A stretch of 20,233 nt of DNA from Saccoglossus kowalevskii. Its lineage: Eukaryota; Hemichordata; Enteropneusta; Harrimaniidae. The translations under genes were made by a program, and so were the position numbers. Each line of letters begins with the position of its first letter. Position 1 is the first letter of the stretch. The stretch spans positions 5,714 through 25,946 of the forward strand of contig NW_003138353.1 in the NCBI RefSeq assembly GCF_000003605.2. The letters run 5' to 3'. This document shows positions 18,572 to 20,233 of this stretch, piece after piece. The notes below the pieces were generated by a model. The model was not told the origin of the DNA. It made no database searches and saw nothing but the letters and a program-made list of their open reading frames with translations.

Positions 18572-18854
18572 GTAAGCCTCATATTACAAATTTGTCAGTT
18601 CACTGGATACTTTAGCTATGTTTAAGTATAAAAGTGCATGTCATTAACTTGCAGGTTATCTGTAGTAATACAAGCAGCAAGAAGAGATCAAATAAGTAAG
18701 ACCAGTGAATTAGCATTCCATGAATATATACATGTATACAGTTCACTAAAAAGTGATTAAATTGCAAATCAACACAAACATATATATTAACAGTGTTTCA
18801 TTAACACTTCTGCTGCCATTTTAAAAACAGTATTCAGTTGAATCAGTTTAAATA

Positions 18855-19338
18855 CATATAGGTTGTACAAACTATAGTGGGTTCATATAGGCTGTACAAA
18901 CTATAGTGGGTTCATACAGGCTATACAAACTATAGTGGGTTCATATAGGCTGTACAAACTATAGTGGGTTCATATAGGCTGTACAAACTATAGTGGGTTC
19001 ATATAGGCTGTACAAACTATAGTGGGTTCATATAGGCTATACAAACTATAGTGGGTTCATATAGGCTGTACAAACTATAGTGGGTTCATATAGGCTGTAC
19101 AAACTATAGTGGGTTCATATAGGCTGTACAAACTATAGTGGGTTCATATAGGCTGTACAAACTATAGTGGGTTCATATAGGCTGTACAAACTATAGTGGG
19201 TTCATATAGGCTGTACAAATTATAAGGGGTTCATATAGGTTGTACAAACTGTACTATAGTGGGTACATACAGGTTGTATAAATTATAGTGGGTTCATACA
19301 GGTTGTACAAACTATAGTGGGTTCATACAGGCTGTACA
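18855..19338. repeat. 29-bp minisatellite, about 16-17 copies
   Basis: The unit, ACTATAGTGGGTTCATATAG plus GCTGTACAA, repeats almost perfectly from 18855 to about 19205. It then degenerates: AATTATAAGGGG at 19218, a GTACT insertion near 19251, and ATACAG variants to 19338. There are no spacers between units. Confidence 0.95.
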
Positions 19339-20077
19339 TTCATGCTACCTGTTCATCCACGCAAAAGAAGTTATAGTTACACAACATGTGCACACAGAAA
19401 CCATGATTTGTCAAAAAACAATACGAATAATTTTGGCATAGAAAAAAATGCAGTAGACTAAATTTGTAATACATACATACATGTACATTGTATTTTGAAG
19501 GACACAGAATGCAGACCCTGGTGTAGTTATCAGCTAGTCCCAGTCCTTGATTCAGGTCTGAAGGGGAAGACTTAACTAGTTATGCACATCAGTTACAATA
19601 TCAACCAATAATCAGCTTGCATCCCGCATTACATTACAGTGATTGTTCACTACTGGTAGTACATGTAGATAATGATAAGAACAGCATTAACATTCCTATG
19701 TCTGAAGGCATTTCAAAGCATGACACAGTGACAATAACATAAATTAAGAAAACTAACAGACTGACCTACATCTATACAAGTATTTAGATTGCAGCATCTC
19801 TATTCATTTGTTACATAACCAATACAACATTCTAGCATGTATAGGCAGGTCTACAACTTCAGAGATGAAAGGGAACCCATATTCAAGGCAAAAATTGATA
19901 AAACTGCATGTCTTAGAAATAACAGAATGGGTACAAAAGAAAACTTGTTGCGCATCAAGGCAATTACCTCTGATGCCTCTCAAGCTGTATATATACATGT
20001 ATCTTGGTACCATGGTAACAACTGTTATTAATGTCATTAGTCGCATGAATAAATCTACAGTGAGCAATGGTGCAAAT
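19339..20077. other. AT-rich stretch with overlapping ORFs, unassigned
   Basis: No repeat was recognised. Between 19804 and 20106 there are open frames of 64-100 codons in two plus frames and one minus frame. The plus frame from 19837 (YNFRDEREPIFKAKIDKTA, then NNRMGTKENLLRIKAI) looks most protein-like but has no identified relative and no strong splice sites. Confidence 0.35.
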
Positions 20078-20233
20078 TGATATGGCACACTCTGATAATG
20101 ACCCAACAGTGATATGGCCTACTCTGATAATGACCCAATGGTGATATTGCCTAATGACCCACTGGTGATATGGCCCACTCTGACAATGACCCAATAGTGA
20201 TACGCACACTCTGATAATGACCCACTGGTGATA
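20078..20233. repeat. 32-bp minisatellite, about 5 copies, runs off the right edge
   Basis: The unit ACTCTGATAATGACCCAA plus (C/T)(A/G)GTGATATGGCCT is present in about five copies with point changes and an 8-bp deletion in the third. The array continues past the end of the window. Confidence 0.9.

Noticed and set aside
18855-19338. CRISPR-like array because of the regular short repeat
   Set aside because: The 29-bp units are directly adjacent with no spacers, and the context is a eukaryotic genome. It is a minisatellite.

Overview
The window looks like nuclear DNA of an invertebrate animal. It is AT-rich, its protein-coding parts are short exons bounded by GT-AG splice sites, and most of the rest is intron or intergenic sequence filled with mobile-element relics, microsatellites and minisatellites. 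The frequent ACATGTA/TACATGT words and the pearl/HINE-like repeats (tandem core, then microsatellite, then 3' hairpin) suggest a lophotrochozoan, perhaps a mollusc. That placement is an inference; only 'metazoan' is well supported.

Only one gene is recognised with confidence: a SPATS2/SPATS2L-like gene on the minus strand. Five exons (6563-6645, 6204-6312, 5960-6012, 5296-5554, 64-279) join in perfect phase into 720 nt (240 codons). They encode the conserved N-terminal UBA/CUE-like region and the lysine-, serine- and asparagine-rich linker. The C-terminal conserved block must lie beyond the left edge. The exon(s) with the most N-terminal residues and the promoter are not resolved; they are either upstream in this window (above 6646) or beyond its right edge.

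Layout: 64-279 is a coding exon. 280-5295 is a 5-kb intron holding an inverted pair of CpG-rich repeats (about 485-645 and 4085-4225), a hairpin-ended element (921-1450), a CpG-rich small ORF (1561-1764), a long array of 145-195 bp units ending in (ACAT)n (1840-3057), a second element with a 123-bp alternating purine-pyrimidine tract and a 3' hairpin (3058-3420), and the 3' end of a dead LINE (about 4527-4715). 5296-6645 is the exon cluster. 6646-20233 is noncoding as far as can be seen. It holds three more copies of the 921-1450 element family (7239-7813, 10525-10968, 15571-16906), another ACAT-ended array (10969-11655), foldback structures near 8896-9060 and 12487-12598, a G-quadruplex-type C-tract run (12471-12492), a 29-bp minisatellite (18855-19338) and a 32-bp minisatellite running off the right edge.

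The most interesting theme is that three unrelated repeat families here share one design: tandem core units, a simple-sequence tract, then a terminal bipartite stem-loop with an outer stem of 7-10 bp, a short inner stem and a three-base loop. In two of the three an A-run follows. All four copies of the best-defined family point the same way, antisense to the SPATS2-like gene.
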